The position numbers and the translations under genes were made by a program. Below the pieces are notes generated by a model. It had not been told where the DNA came from. It searched no databases and was given only the letters and a program-made list of their open reading frames with translations. Below are positions 8,969-17,123 of a stretch of DNA of 64,000 bases, piece after piece. This DNA comes from Pelagicoccus albus (lineage in GTDB: Bacteria > Verrucomicrobiota > Verrucomicrobiia > Opitutales > Opitutaceae): positions 62,001-126,000 of the forward strand of contig NZ_JACHVC010000013.1 in NCBI RefSeq assembly GCF_014230145.1. Direction: 5' to 3'. Within the stretch, counting starts at the first letter, position 1. Every line of letters begins with the position of its first letter.

Positions 8969-9607
8969 TTAAGTGAGTTCCCTATCAAGTGTTTTTAACT
9001 CTCCCTGCAGCTGAGATTTGAGGCGATGGTTTATTACGTAAGCTGAAGTTCTTGTTATTTTCAGCTCAGTTGCGATTCGCTTAAGCGGCCATTCCTCGCG
9101 GTGATGCAGAATAAAAACTTGAAAGTGTTTAGGGTTCGTTCGCTGTGCCAAACGTTTGACGGCGGTTTCGTATAGCTCCTGCTGCCATTCTGCTTCAAGG
9201 CGAGCTTCCTCGGATGCCGTAGGAGCGGGTATCGAATCAAGTGGGTCTTCTCGTTCCTCGTCTTTGTAAGTATTATGAGGGCTAGAGGGTTTTGATCTTT
9301 CACGTTGCTTATCGGTCACCCTCCATCGAGCTAGATTCCCCAGCCAACGACGGAATGAGCCCGGGCGCGGTTGAGGAGTGAACTTTCCTATGTTCTTAGC
9401 AACGGCGTGAAAAACCTCCTGGGTTACTTCCTCTGATTCGTGATGGCTCAAGCCAGAGCCGCGAGCGTGTCTGTATACAAAATTATAATACAGATCGTAG
9501 AATTCGCGCCAAGTCTCACCATCTTTCCAGTCTCTTAGCCGGAAGAGTAGAGTCGCTCGAGTCCTTAGAGTATCGTGCGATCTGTTGTTTTCAAATTCGT
9601 TTTCCAC
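8969..9607 (-). CDS. ECF-type RNA polymerase sigma factor
   Basis: 212 residues. Region 2 is at about 30-105 (WREFYDLYYNFVYRHARGSGL, EEVTQEVFHAVAKN, FRRWLGNLARWRVTDKQRER) and region 4 at about 145-205 (ETAVKRLAQR...FILHHREEWPLKRIATEL...TRTSAYVINHRLKSQL, a helix-turn-helix). The linker is acidic and long. It would direct RNA polymerase to a dedicated promoter set. No anti-sigma factor gene is adjacent; instead the kinase/propeller gene follows in the same operon, suggesting phosphorylation-based control, as proposed for kinase-linked ECF groups. Target promoters are not evident in the window. Confidence 0.88.
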   Translation of the reverse strand: MENEFENNRSHDTLRTRATLLFRLRDWKDGETWREFYDLYYNFVYRHARGSGLSHHESEEVTQEVFHAVAKNIGKFTPQPRPGSFRRWLGNLARWRVTDKQRERSKPSSPHNTYKDEEREDPLDSIPAPTASEEARLEAEWQQELYETAVKRLAQRTNPKHFQVFILHHREEWPLKRIATELKITRTSAYVINHRLKSQLQGELKTLDRELT

Positions 9608-9809
9608 GATTAGATAACGATATCATTTGATGATTCTTACGATTTAATACGGAAAATTGCATCTTTCCGCAAGCGGTTCGATCAAAAAGGAAGAAAGGCT
9701 GTAAGGTACCGCAATAGTTGACGTTTTGGCTAGGGAAAGGACCGAGTCCAGACTGAAGAGTTAGGGCGACGGTAAACAGAATCCAACCGCCAAAAACGAA
9801 CCAACTAAA

Positions 9810-10775
9810 ATGAAATCGAACTCTATTATTGCTGGAATCCTTATGTTTACATGTGCCGCGGGGGTTTATCCCGCCGGTGCTGCGCCAATGACTGACAAGC
9901 AAATCAGGGACGAAATTCGTACGAGAATTTTTGATGACCAGTCCAAATCCGTAAGAATTAAGATAGGTCAGCAAAGCTCTCCTGGCGCTCAAGAAGCCGT
10001 TGTCGCTGAAGGCGGACAAAAACAAAAAAACACTCCCGAAAACTCAGGTGATGCAGATGCTGTAGACAAAGCCGTAGCGGAAGCCGCTGCCGATGTCGCT
10101 GAGGAGACGGAGATGATGAAAGAAGTTAAGAAGGGGATCTTCGAAGAATACGAGCTAGGAGGTCTCGGGTTTAAGCCTGCGATCGGAGCGGTTTTTATGG
10201 GCGGCGATGCCGCGATTGATACCGCCGTCCGCGACTCTGCGGGAGTCCTTAGAGTGACGCGGGAAAGCGACGTCAGGCTCGCACCCATGTTTGTGGCTCA
10301 TTACCTTTTTGGTGAATTACCCTTTGGCCGAAAGGAAGTTAGCACGGATGGGGGGATGGTTGATGTCACCACCAAAGGTAAAGTCGAGAACGCAATAAAG
10401 GAGCGCACGCAGGTCACTGTACTCAATGGACTGCTAAAAGATGCCGGCAAGCCGACTATGCCAGCCTACTCAAACAAGGTGATCAACGATTTTGCTTGGG
10501 GCCCGACTGTGGGACTGGAGCTGAAGGATGACGGAATACGATCAATGGGGTTGGGCGTTACCTTTGCTGCCAGAAAGTTCGATATCCAAAAGGATGGAAC
10601 GCCTAAACCTCGAGCTGCTGCATTTAATATAACCGCAATGGCTATTATTGAGCAAAGCGTGAAGGGATTGGCCGACGGTTTCACCGAGGGTATGGCGATT
10701 GCAGAAGGGGAAGTCATCCGTTACCAAGATCGCTCAGAAAAAGGCTTAGCTCTAATCTTTTCTGCGGGTTTTTAG
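9810..10775 (+). CDS. Orphan secreted protein, possibly outer-membrane associated
   Basis: 321 residues, not recognised. A signal peptide is clear (MKSNSIIAGILMFTCAAGVYPAGAAP). An Ala/Glu/Asp-rich, probably coiled segment follows (about 70-105, DAVDKAVAEAAADVAEETEMMKE cut across two helices). The second half is Gly-rich with alternating hydrophobic residues (AFNITAMAIIEQ, GLALIFSAGF) and ends in Phe, a C-terminus seen in outer-membrane beta-barrels. GLELKDDGIRSMGLGVTFAARKFD could be a pair of barrel strands. It is divergent from the sigma/kinase operon across about 200 bp, so it may be a target of that sigma factor; this is inference from position only. Confidence 0.6.
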   Translation: MKSNSIIAGILMFTCAAGVYPAGAAPMTDKQIRDEIRTRIFDDQSKSVRIKIGQQSSPGAQEAVVAEGGQKQKNTPENSGDADAVDKAVAEAAADVAEETEMMKEVKKGIFEEYELGGLGFKPAIGAVFMGGDAAIDTAVRDSAGVLRVTRESDVRLAPMFVAHYLFGELPFGRKEVSTDGGMVDVTTKGKVENAIKERTQVTVLNGLLKDAGKPTMPAYSNKVINDFAWGPTVGLELKDDGIRSMGLGVTFAARKFDIQKDGTPKPRAAAFNITAMAIIEQSVKGLADGFTEGMAIAEGEVIRYQDRSEKGLALIFSAGF

Positions 10776-10816
10776 CTTAAGCGGTTTCGAAAATTGTACT
10801 TCACCGAATTCCGGCG

Positions 10817-10838
10817 GGTGCGACTTTCAGGTCGTGCC
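10817..10838. repeat. Degenerate relative of the dispersed palindrome
   Basis: GGTGCGAC (10817-10824), TTTCAG loop, GTCGTGCC (10831-10838). The left arm is identical to the repeats at 0.5 and 18.5 kb, but the right arm has a compensable G-T change and the loop differs. It lies 42 bp after a stop codon and could act as a transcription end signal, although no T-run follows. Confidence 0.45.
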
Positions 10839-10869
10839 TGACTGGTTTTCCAGGACCAGCCCAAACGCC

Positions 10870-11053
10870 TCAAGCCTTCAGGTTTTTCGGGGAAATCCGC
10901 CAACCGGAGAGGAGGAAGGCGAGGAAGGCGAGGGAGGCGAGGTTAAGTAATGAAGGTGTTTTCATGAAGCACGTAGGAAGGCGACAGGTCCATCACCACG
11001 GGCATCACCCCGTAGGCCAGCGTTCCAAGCGTCATCAAGATCTTCCCCAGCAT
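10870..11053 (-). pseudogene. Remnant of a small membrane protein, broken into two short frames
   Basis: Starting at ATG 11053 the minus strand encodes MLGKILMTLGTLAYGVMPVV followed by MDLSPSYVLHENTFIT and a stop at 10943. The first 30 residues look like the N-terminus of small acetyltransferase-like/DUF6640-type membrane proteins, which begin with a helix of this kind followed by a conserved D-L-N/S-x-T/S-H segment. A second frame, 10965-10870, overlaps and encodes a hydrophobic 31-residue piece (MKTPSLLNLASLAFLAFLLSG...). The C-terminal helices expected for the family are missing. A deletion or frameshift is the simplest reading; a genuine small-protein gene cannot be excluded. It follows the DUF1152 gene by 18 bp on the same strand. 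Confidence 0.4.
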
Positions 11054-11071
11054 GAACGGCAGTCTCTCGGA

Positions 11072-12079
11072 CTAGGTTTCGGGGAAGAATTGGATCGTTG
11101 GATACAGTTGAGATTCTGGATACTGCTTCAATTCTTCCTTATAGATGGTCTCGGCTTCCTCTAGGCTAGTCGAACGCTGCAGAGCGAGTATGCCTTTGGA
11201 GTTGGATGTCGCTACGGTTTGGGGATCGAAAAACATCATGACGGAAGCGAGTGGGGTTACTTTTACCGCAGTTCCCCATGGTCCATGGGTCCAAACGTTT
11301 GTCCAGCCTAGTTCGCCGCAGGCAGCTCGCCAGGAGATGGGTTCGACGGGATCTTCGTAAATCGAGCAAGCCTCTTTCATGGCGAGCACATCGCTTTGGG
11401 TAATGCCGTGGGCCCCAAGGTAGCCACCCGCTTTCATTACGCGAGATACCCGCACATCGAGTTCGTCCAGCGGCATTTCTCCGTCGCCGCCGTATCCAGA
11501 AACTCCATATAAGACAGGTACCTCCTGTTCGATGAGAGCTCCCATGCTCATGAAGTCGACCAAGGAGGTTTTGGCAGGCATGGCGTTTTCTCCGTCGAAA
11601 AAGGTATCCGAACCAATGTCGACGCCCACGATGAGATCTAGTTGCTCGGCTTCCACCAGCGCTTTTAGCGAGTTGGCGAGTCCTTGAGTGCCCCCCATCA
11701 GGCTGGCGATTACGACCGAGTCGGCGGGTAGGGTGTCGCTAAGATGAGCTTCGCAGGGAATCCGGTTTCCGAGGGCTGATTCCTTGCAGACTTCGACGAT
11801 TCCCGGTACGAGCGTCTTAGCCGGGCTGAGCTCGTGGACGTCGTAAAGCGTCGGGCCCATAACGGCGGTGCCCCAGGTTTCGGACAAGGGATTTCCGTCT
11901 GGCGTCCACCATTGGCAGGCCACTCCGCCCACGATGACTTTTTCTAGGCCGAGGGCTTTCAAGAGATTGGCAATGGGGATTGCCTGAATGATATCTCCTC
12001 CACCTCCTATTCCGAAGATGAGAGCTCTTTTTGATTTGAGGGCGATTTCAATTAGCGATGCCTTTGGCTTTTGATCCAT
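11072..12079 (-). CDS. DUF1152 domain protein
   Basis: 335 residues. The N-terminus contains a glycine-rich nucleotide-binding-like loop (RALIFGIGGGGDIIQAIPIANLLKALG), then VIVGGVACQWWTPDGNP, IVGVDIGSDTFFDGEN and VLYGVSGYGGDGEMPLDELD. These are hallmarks of the DUF1152 family of archaea and bacteria, whose reaction is not established. The start at ATG 12079 is preferred over a TTG twelve bases upstream. It is divergent from the aldo/keto reductase gene, with 60 bp between starts, so the two probably share a promoter region. The tail (EAETIYKEELKQYPE) is acidic and helical. Confidence 0.8.
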   Translation of the reverse strand: MDQKPKASLIEIALKSKRALIFGIGGGGDIIQAIPIANLLKALGLEKVIVGGVACQWWTPDGNPLSETWGTAVMGPTLYDVHELSPAKTLVPGIVEVCKESALGNRIPCEAHLSDTLPADSVVIASLMGGTQGLANSLKALVEAEQLDLIVGVDIGSDTFFDGENAMPAKTSLVDFMSMGALIEQEVPVLYGVSGYGGDGEMPLDELDVRVSRVMKAGGYLGAHGITQSDVLAMKEACSIYEDPVEPISWRAACGELGWTNVWTHGPWGTAVKVTPLASVMMFFDPQTVATSNSKGILALQRSTSLEEAETIYKEELKQYPESQLYPTIQFFPET

Positions 12080-12139
12080 GGCGGCTGCCAAGCAATTTTT
12101 ATACCTTCGTTAGGCATGAATCTAGCAGGAGAGCGAGCG

Positions 12140-13144
12140 ATGAGTTTACGTACCAGTCGAATAGGAAGTTTGGATGCTCCCGTTGTCGCAATGGGAAGTT
12201 GGGCAATTGGAGGCGATGGATGGGGTGGCAGCGACCGCAAAGAGGCGATCGAAGCCCTGCGCGAAGGAATTGCCAACGGTATGCGGCTTATTGATACAGC
12301 TCCCATCTACGGTTTTGGCCTCTCGGAGGACGTAGTCGGTGAAGCAATTCAAGGATACCGCGACGAGGTGTTGCTAGCGACAAAATGCGGGCTGCGGTGG
12401 AATGTCGAAGTGGGAGAGTTCAACTATGAAGACGGTGCGGGAAACAAGATTTACCGCTGCCTCTCGCCGGAAAGTATCCGCGAGGAGGTCGAGGCCTCTT
12501 TGAAGCGCTTGAAGGTTGATACGATCGACTTGTATCAAACGCACTGGCAAACGCACACCACGCCCATCGAAGATACGATGGCTGCCCTGATGGCTCTCAA
12601 GGAAGAGGGGAAGATTCGCGAGATCGGTGTCAGCAATGTCACGCCAAGCGATGTCTTGAAATACGAAAGCAAAGGCCCGGTGGCGAGCGTGCAGGAAATG
12701 TTTAGCATGATCGATCGGGAGAAGGAGGCAGACCTGTTTCCCTTTGCCATCGAAAAGGGCGTGGGGGTTCTCGCTTATTCGCCTCTAGCAATGGGCCTCT
12801 TGAGCGGGAAGCTGGGGCCAGAGCGTGTATTCAATTCTGATGACAACCGCTCCTGGAGCCCGCGGTTCACGGTGGCAAACCGTTACAAAGTGAAAGCCTT
12901 ACTCGATGATCTCGAACCGATCGCTTCGGACAACGCTTTGTCGCTCGCTCAGCTGGTGCTGGCTTGGACGGTGGCTCAACCCACGGTGACGCACATCCTT
13001 TGCGGTTGCCGTACCGTCAAGCAGGCGAAGGAAAATGCCAAGGGAGGCTTCTTCGAATTCAGCGAAGCGGACCTCAAGGCAATCGACGAAGTGATTGCTC
13101 GGCATGCCCTGAAACTGCCACATCCTTTCCTACCGGAGGACTGA
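12140..13144 (+). CDS. Aldo/keto reductase
   Basis: 334 residues, standard length. The start at 12140 is fixed by AGGAGAG seven bases upstream. The (beta/alpha)8 signature residues are visible: GSWAIGGDGWGG near the N-terminus, DTAPIYGFGLSE (catalytic Asp and Tyr), LLATKCGL (Lys), LYQTHWQTHT (His) and GVSNVTPSD; the C-terminal CGCRTVKQAKEN is the NADP phosphate-binding region. It reduces aldehydes or ketones, or oxidises the matching alcohols or sugars, with NAD(P)H in the cytoplasm. The substrate cannot be inferred, although many members of this subgroup act on sugars. It is convergent with the adenosine deaminase gene (10 bp between stops). Confidence 0.9.
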   Translation: MSLRTSRIGSLDAPVVAMGSWAIGGDGWGGSDRKEAIEALREGIANGMRLIDTAPIYGFGLSEDVVGEAIQGYRDEVLLATKCGLRWNVEVGEFNYEDGAGNKIYRCLSPESIREEVEASLKRLKVDTIDLYQTHWQTHTTPIEDTMAALMALKEEGKIREIGVSNVTPSDVLKYESKGPVASVQEMFSMIDREKEADLFPFAIEKGVGVLAYSPLAMGLLSGKLGPERVFNSDDNRSWSPRFTVANRYKVKALLDDLEPIASDNALSLAQLVLAWTVAQPTVTHILCGCRTVKQAKENAKGGFFEFSEADLKAIDEVIARHALKLPHPFLPED

Positions 13145-13153
13145 TCGCTCGAA

Positions 13154-14155
13154 TCACTGATTCGCCAGATAGGAGTCGAGAACCGCGTCGATTTCTCCGA
13201 GAAATTTTGAGCGGCTCGCTTCGTCAATGTCAGCGGTGGTGAAACCATTCTTTGCGAAACGGGCCAGTATTTCGGGGCTAGCTCCTAGGCTTTCATGGAC
13301 CGCGAGATAATCGTCCCGTAAGCAATTCCCGAATACGAAAGGGTCGTCGGTATTGATGGTGCAAGGGATGCCTGCTTCTTCGAGCTGAAGAAGCGGGTGT
13401 GCTTGCATGGAGGATACGTTGCCCAGCTTGACGTTGCTGATCGGGCACACGTCAAAGCTTACCTTTTCCTCCACGGCCAGCGAGACCACTTCTGGATCTT
13501 CGAAAGCGCGAAAACCGTGTTGCACTTTTGTTACCCCAAGATCCGAGATCACTTCCCGGACTGCGTTCGATCCCGATAGTTCGCCCGCATGGGCCTTGGT
13601 CTGCTTGCCAGCTCCGCGAGCGGCGGGCCAAAAGGCTTTTGACCAGTCGAGGAGCGGGAAGTCTTCCGGCCCGTGCAGGTCGATGCCATCGAGGTACTTG
13701 CAGTCCAAGATACTCTCCAGATGCCGGTCGTGGTTTTTGATAAATCCGTTGTGGTGCAGGCCAATGAAAAGCCGCGTTTCGATCTCCGGCGGCAGGCTAT
13801 CCTTGATGGCGGCCGTTACTTCGTCCAGTGGCAGTTGAGTGAGCTCCAGAGCAATGCCCGCGATACTCATCTCGATGTAGCGAACGTTTTCTTTCATGCG
13901 CTCTAGGGCGATTTCGCGGGCGGCTTCGGCGTAGCGCTCCGGAGAGGTCATCCAGGGGGAGACGTATTCGAAAATCATTTGCTCGAATTGAGCGAAACTG
14001 GTGAAGCGGTAGTCGCTGGCCCATGACGGCGGCGGCGTATGGAATGTTTCCGGCATGGTGCTCCGCATGATGTTCCAGGGGCAGGAACCTTCGATGTGAA
14101 GGTGATGCTCCGCCTTGGGAAGTGCGTCGATAAATTCAGTAATGTTGGTCGGCAT
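13154..14155 (-). CDS. add: Adenosine deaminase family protein
   Basis: 333 residues. It hydrolyses adenosine (or adenine) to inosine (or hypoxanthine) and ammonia in the cytoplasm. Metal and active-site motifs are present in order: KAEHHLHIEG (His18, His20), KAHAGELSG (catalytic Glu), VQHGFRAF (His) and the NTDDPFVFG Asp pair near the C-terminus, as well as CPISNVKLG. The start at 14155 gives the conserved MPTNITEFIDALPKAE N-terminus; longer in-frame starts read back into the neighbouring permease gene. It is the last gene of a minus-strand group with a purine-type permease (22 bp upstream), which supports a salvage role. Adenosine versus adenine specificity is not resolved. Confidence 0.9.
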   Translation of the reverse strand: MPTNITEFIDALPKAEHHLHIEGSCPWNIMRSTMPETFHTPPPSWASDYRFTSFAQFEQMIFEYVSPWMTSPERYAEAAREIALERMKENVRYIEMSIAGIALELTQLPLDEVTAAIKDSLPPEIETRLFIGLHHNGFIKNHDRHLESILDCKYLDGIDLHGPEDFPLLDWSKAFWPAARGAGKQTKAHAGELSGSNAVREVISDLGVTKVQHGFRAFEDPEVVSLAVEEKVSFDVCPISNVKLGNVSSMQAHPLLQLEEAGIPCTINTDDPFVFGNCLRDDYLAVHESLGASPEILARFAKNGFTTADIDEASRSKFLGEIDAVLDSYLANQ

Positions 14156-14177
14156 GGGAAAGCGTCTTGGAGAGAGC

Positions 14178-15767
14178 CTAATGCCCCTCGGGGTTTTCAT
14201 GCGGGCTGGAAAGGTAGGGAATGGCAAAGAGAAGGCCTCCCACCGCCAAGTAAGACCAGAACCAGTCATTCCATTGCCACCCGAGGTGGGCAACAGTGTC
14301 GGTCACGGCAAAGGTGTATTGGCTGGTGAGGCCGAAGCCAGCGAGAATCGCTGCCGCGAAAAACCACAATCCGGCGATCTTGAATTTCCGGTCGATGATG
14401 TAGACGGTGGCGGCAGAAAGGATGATAGAGGTGTAGACATAGCCTTGCTCGATCGCGAAGACACCGTGGCTGAAGAAGGTTCGCACGTTAACCATCGTCT
14501 CGTTCAGCTCCGGAGTGAACAAAGGTGTTCCCGTCATAACCGACGCGCTCGAGATGGCATGTTTCATCACGAGGGCCGAAAACGCTCCGACCACCGGTAT
14601 CAGTCCGAACACGACAGCCGAGGTGTATTTGGAAGGGGTGGCCTGGAAGGCCTGTGACATCATGGATACGCCGATCCAAATAAGAATGGCCATGCCGGCC
14701 TCGACGGGCACGTAATAGAAAAGCAAGGTCGCGGAGCCCGAGAAGGCAAGCAGGGCGATAAAGACCGCATTGAGAACCGAATAACCCGCGCGAGCTCCCA
14801 TCGCCTTCCAGCCCGGGTGTCCGATGTAGAGCGAGGTGGGAAAGGGAGACCCAAAGGTGCCCGCCAGAATCGTCCCTAATCCATTAACCACCAGGGAAGA
14901 CCTCGCGTCGTATTTGTCCCCGGCAGCTTCGGCGGATTCGATTATCTGCAGCGACAAGACGAGGTGGATGATGCCCAGCGGCGCCAGCACCGGGAGGACG
15001 ATAGGGAGAAGGCTCCAGGCTGCGATGATGTCACCGAAAACGGGAAGAGGAAAATGCAGGCCAAAGCTATCGAGCTGTAAGGAAACTCTGGGTACGATAT
15101 CCGAATCGCGGGTGAAGTGTAGAATCCAGGCGATACCCGTGCCGAGCAATAGAGCGACGAAGCCAACCGGCAGGCCAAACTTCAGCCTGACCCCTCCATA
15201 GTAGGCGATGATGACGAGCCCCAGCGTGGTGATGCCCACGAGCGGATAGGCGTAAGATCTGAATACGAAGTCGAGAGCGATGAAGGCGAAGCCGATACCC
15301 GCGAGCGTGGAGAGCAGAGCGGGACGCGGCGTAAAGCGGCGAAGGTGGTAGACGATGAACGATCCGCCGAATTCGATTAAGCCCGAACCGAAGCAAGCGA
15401 GGAGTCCGGCCCGCCACGCCATCAAATCTGCCTCCGCCTTGCTGAGACCGTCGTTTAGTCCCATTTGCTGGACCGGATACATCACCAAAAATACGAAGGA
15501 AACGATGGTCAAAATACTGGTTCCGTAGGGAAGGGCGCAGACGTCATTTCGCTTCTCCAAGGCGGCCAATTTTAGCGCTTGGCGAGAATAGTAGAGGTTG
15601 CCAATGGCTAGTCCGATCGCCGTCCCCGGCAGCACCTTGCCGTAGAAAAGATCCGCCGAGAAGCCGAGGAAGCCTTGGCACAGGTTGCTCATCAGAATGA
15701 GCATTAACATGTTGTCCAGGCCGAGGGCGAAAAAGCCATCGACGTCCCCTTTTACGAATCGTTTCAT
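14178..15767 (-). CDS. NCS2/AzgA-like purine-type permease
   Basis: 529 residues with about 12-14 hydrophobic helices. The N-terminus (MKRFVKGDVDGFFALGLDNM) and the following LILMSNLCQGFLGFSADLFYGKVLPG resemble NCS2 nucleobase transporters. Further markers are LPYGTSILTIVSF, GTILAGTFGSPFPTSLYIGH (the NCS2 half-helix region) and GAFSALVMKH. It would import a purine base or nucleoside across the inner membrane with a cation. Substrate assignment is inferred from adjacency to the adenosine deaminase gene (22 bp downstream), which would process the cargo. It starts 68 bp after the hydrolase-fusion gene on the same strand, so all three may be cotranscribed. Confidence 0.8.
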   Translation of the reverse strand: MKRFVKGDVDGFFALGLDNMLMLILMSNLCQGFLGFSADLFYGKVLPGTAIGLAIGNLYYSRQALKLAALEKRNDVCALPYGTSILTIVSFVFLVMYPVQQMGLNDGLSKAEADLMAWRAGLLACFGSGLIEFGGSFIVYHLRRFTPRPALLSTLAGIGFAFIALDFVFRSYAYPLVGITTLGLVIIAYYGGVRLKFGLPVGFVALLLGTGIAWILHFTRDSDIVPRVSLQLDSFGLHFPLPVFGDIIAAWSLLPIVLPVLAPLGIIHLVLSLQIIESAEAAGDKYDARSSLVVNGLGTILAGTFGSPFPTSLYIGHPGWKAMGARAGYSVLNAVFIALLAFSGSATLLFYYVPVEAGMAILIWIGVSMMSQAFQATPSKYTSAVVFGLIPVVGAFSALVMKHAISSASVMTGTPLFTPELNETMVNVRTFFSHGVFAIEQGYVYTSIILSAATVYIIDRKFKIAGLWFFAAAILAGFGLTSQYTFAVTDTVAHLGWQWNDWFWSYLAVGGLLFAIPYLSSPHENPEGH

Positions 15768-15835
15768 CGGGTGCCCTTAGCAGCTTCTATGCTCAAAAAA
15801 TGGCAGCTTGGCCGGAACTTGCGGCAGGCTGAACG

Positions 15836-16924
15836 CTAGGGATCCTGCTTCTGGATTTCGATGGGCGCATCTTCGGGCAGGCCAAGCGTAGCGACCGCGT
15901 TTTTGTAATTGCGACAAATTAAGAGGTAGCCGTCGGCGTCCCAAAAACCGACCCAGTCTCCAACCGGCACATCAGTATAGGTTTTGCCCAGCTTAACGGA
16001 CACGGTTTGCCCTTGGGCGCTAAGGCTAAAACTGTCGCCGAGCTCTAGCCCGAGTCGCTGGAAGTCTTCCCGCACGAACGATGTAATGATATTTCCATAC
16101 ACCGGAACCAAGGTGATGGCCCTACCTTTAGCCGTGTCTCCCTCGAACACCGCGGTCGAAGCGGTAGCTGCGTGGATGGTGCCGTCCGCGTCTGGCTCGA
16201 TTTCCCCAGACTCGACCCAGTTCACTAGAGCGGCGAGCGCGGCGCCTTGCTCCGCTTCGTTTTGGTTGACATGGCCTTCCCGGTCGATGGTCCAAAGCAC
16301 GGGAGCGATGGCAGCCTCAGCCGCCATGGAAACATAAGCTGCCGGTCCCTCCAGCTCGGAGGTATTGGTCAGAAACAGGATGGGGAACTGAGGTTTCCCA
16401 GAATAGTAAGGGGCCAGCGTGGTGGAGGGCGTTTCCGAATCGCCGATCGGTTCGAAAAGGTAGGCCCCCATGGCGAGCGCTCCATCGAAACGCTGCGGCT
16501 CGTGCTCCGACAGCCAAGTCACCACCCCGCCGCCCATGGAGTTGCCCATGAGGATAACAAGGGTCGGCTCATACGCGACGTTTTCCCGGATGTGGTCGTG
16601 AAGGTTGATCAGGTCTAGGGCCGCGTCCTCGAGGATCCAGCCGTTTCGCCGATAGCTGGTCGATGCCACGGCCCAACCGTCGTCCACTAAGTTTGAATAC
16701 AAGTCGTGGCTTTCGCCCACGCTGGCGGCGAGCGGAAGGCCCTCCGGGCGGTAGCCGTGAGCAAGCAGCAGGAGTTTCCCGGACGGATTTTCAGGCAGAG
16801 TGAGCTCGAACTTGGCTCCTTCGATTTCGCCGGTTAGCACTTGTTCGGCCTGCAGAAACGGAAGGGCCGAGAGCAGGAAGCCGCAGGTGAGGAGGAGTTT
16901 CGAGAAACGGGGTCGCTTGGTCAT
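15836..16924 (-). CDS. Secreted alpha/beta-hydrolase fused to a SAM-hydroxide-adenosyltransferase C-terminal-like domain
   Basis: 362 residues with a signal peptide (MTKRPRFSKLLLTCGFLLSA...). Residues about 30-235 are an alpha/beta-hydrolase: LLLAHGYRPEG oxyanion region, nucleophile elbow GNSMGG (Ser129), and a late His in REGHVNQNE. Residues about 270-355 match the C-terminal domain of the DUF62/SAM hydroxide adenosyltransferase family: VYGNIITSF, TYTDVPVGDWVGFWDADGYLLI, NAVATLGLPEDAPIEI. In that family the domain contributes to binding S-adenosylmethionine, which is split to adenosine and methionine. The catalytic N-terminal domain of the family is not present. The next genes are a purine-type permease and adenosine deaminase. 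The start at 16924 gives the signal peptide. A substrate-binding role for the extra domain is inference. Confidence 0.7.
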   Translation of the reverse strand: MTKRPRFSKLLLTCGFLLSALPFLQAEQVLTGEIEGAKFELTLPENPSGKLLLLAHGYRPEGLPLAASVGESHDLYSNLVDDGWAVASTSYRRNGWILEDAALDLINLHDHIRENVAYEPTLVILMGNSMGGGVVTWLSEHEPQRFDGALAMGAYLFEPIGDSETPSTTLAPYYSGKPQFPILFLTNTSELEGPAAYVSMAAEAAIAPVLWTIDREGHVNQNEAEQGAALAALVNWVESGEIEPDADGTIHAATASTAVFEGDTAKGRAITLVPVYGNIITSFVREDFQRLGLELGDSFSLSAQGQTVSVKLGKTYTDVPVGDWVGFWDADGYLLICRNYKNAVATLGLPEDAPIEIQKQDP

Positions 16925-17123
16925 GGCCCCGTCTCTAGCAGGATTCGAACTCATCCCATCCGAAAACCGCAAACAATCGAGAAAATCAGGACTAGTTCAA
17001 AATTCGATTGGGCGAGGTGGACCTGGTTTGTTCCGTCGGCGCTAGGGAGTGCTCTTGGGGTGCGGAGATTCGCGAGCGACTGAAATTATTGGTCCAACGA
17101 AAGACCGCACCTCCGCGGCTTGG

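Noticed and set aside
11972-12091. TTG start at 12091 for DUF1152
   Set aside because: An ATG lies four codons inward and no ribosome site supports the TTG.
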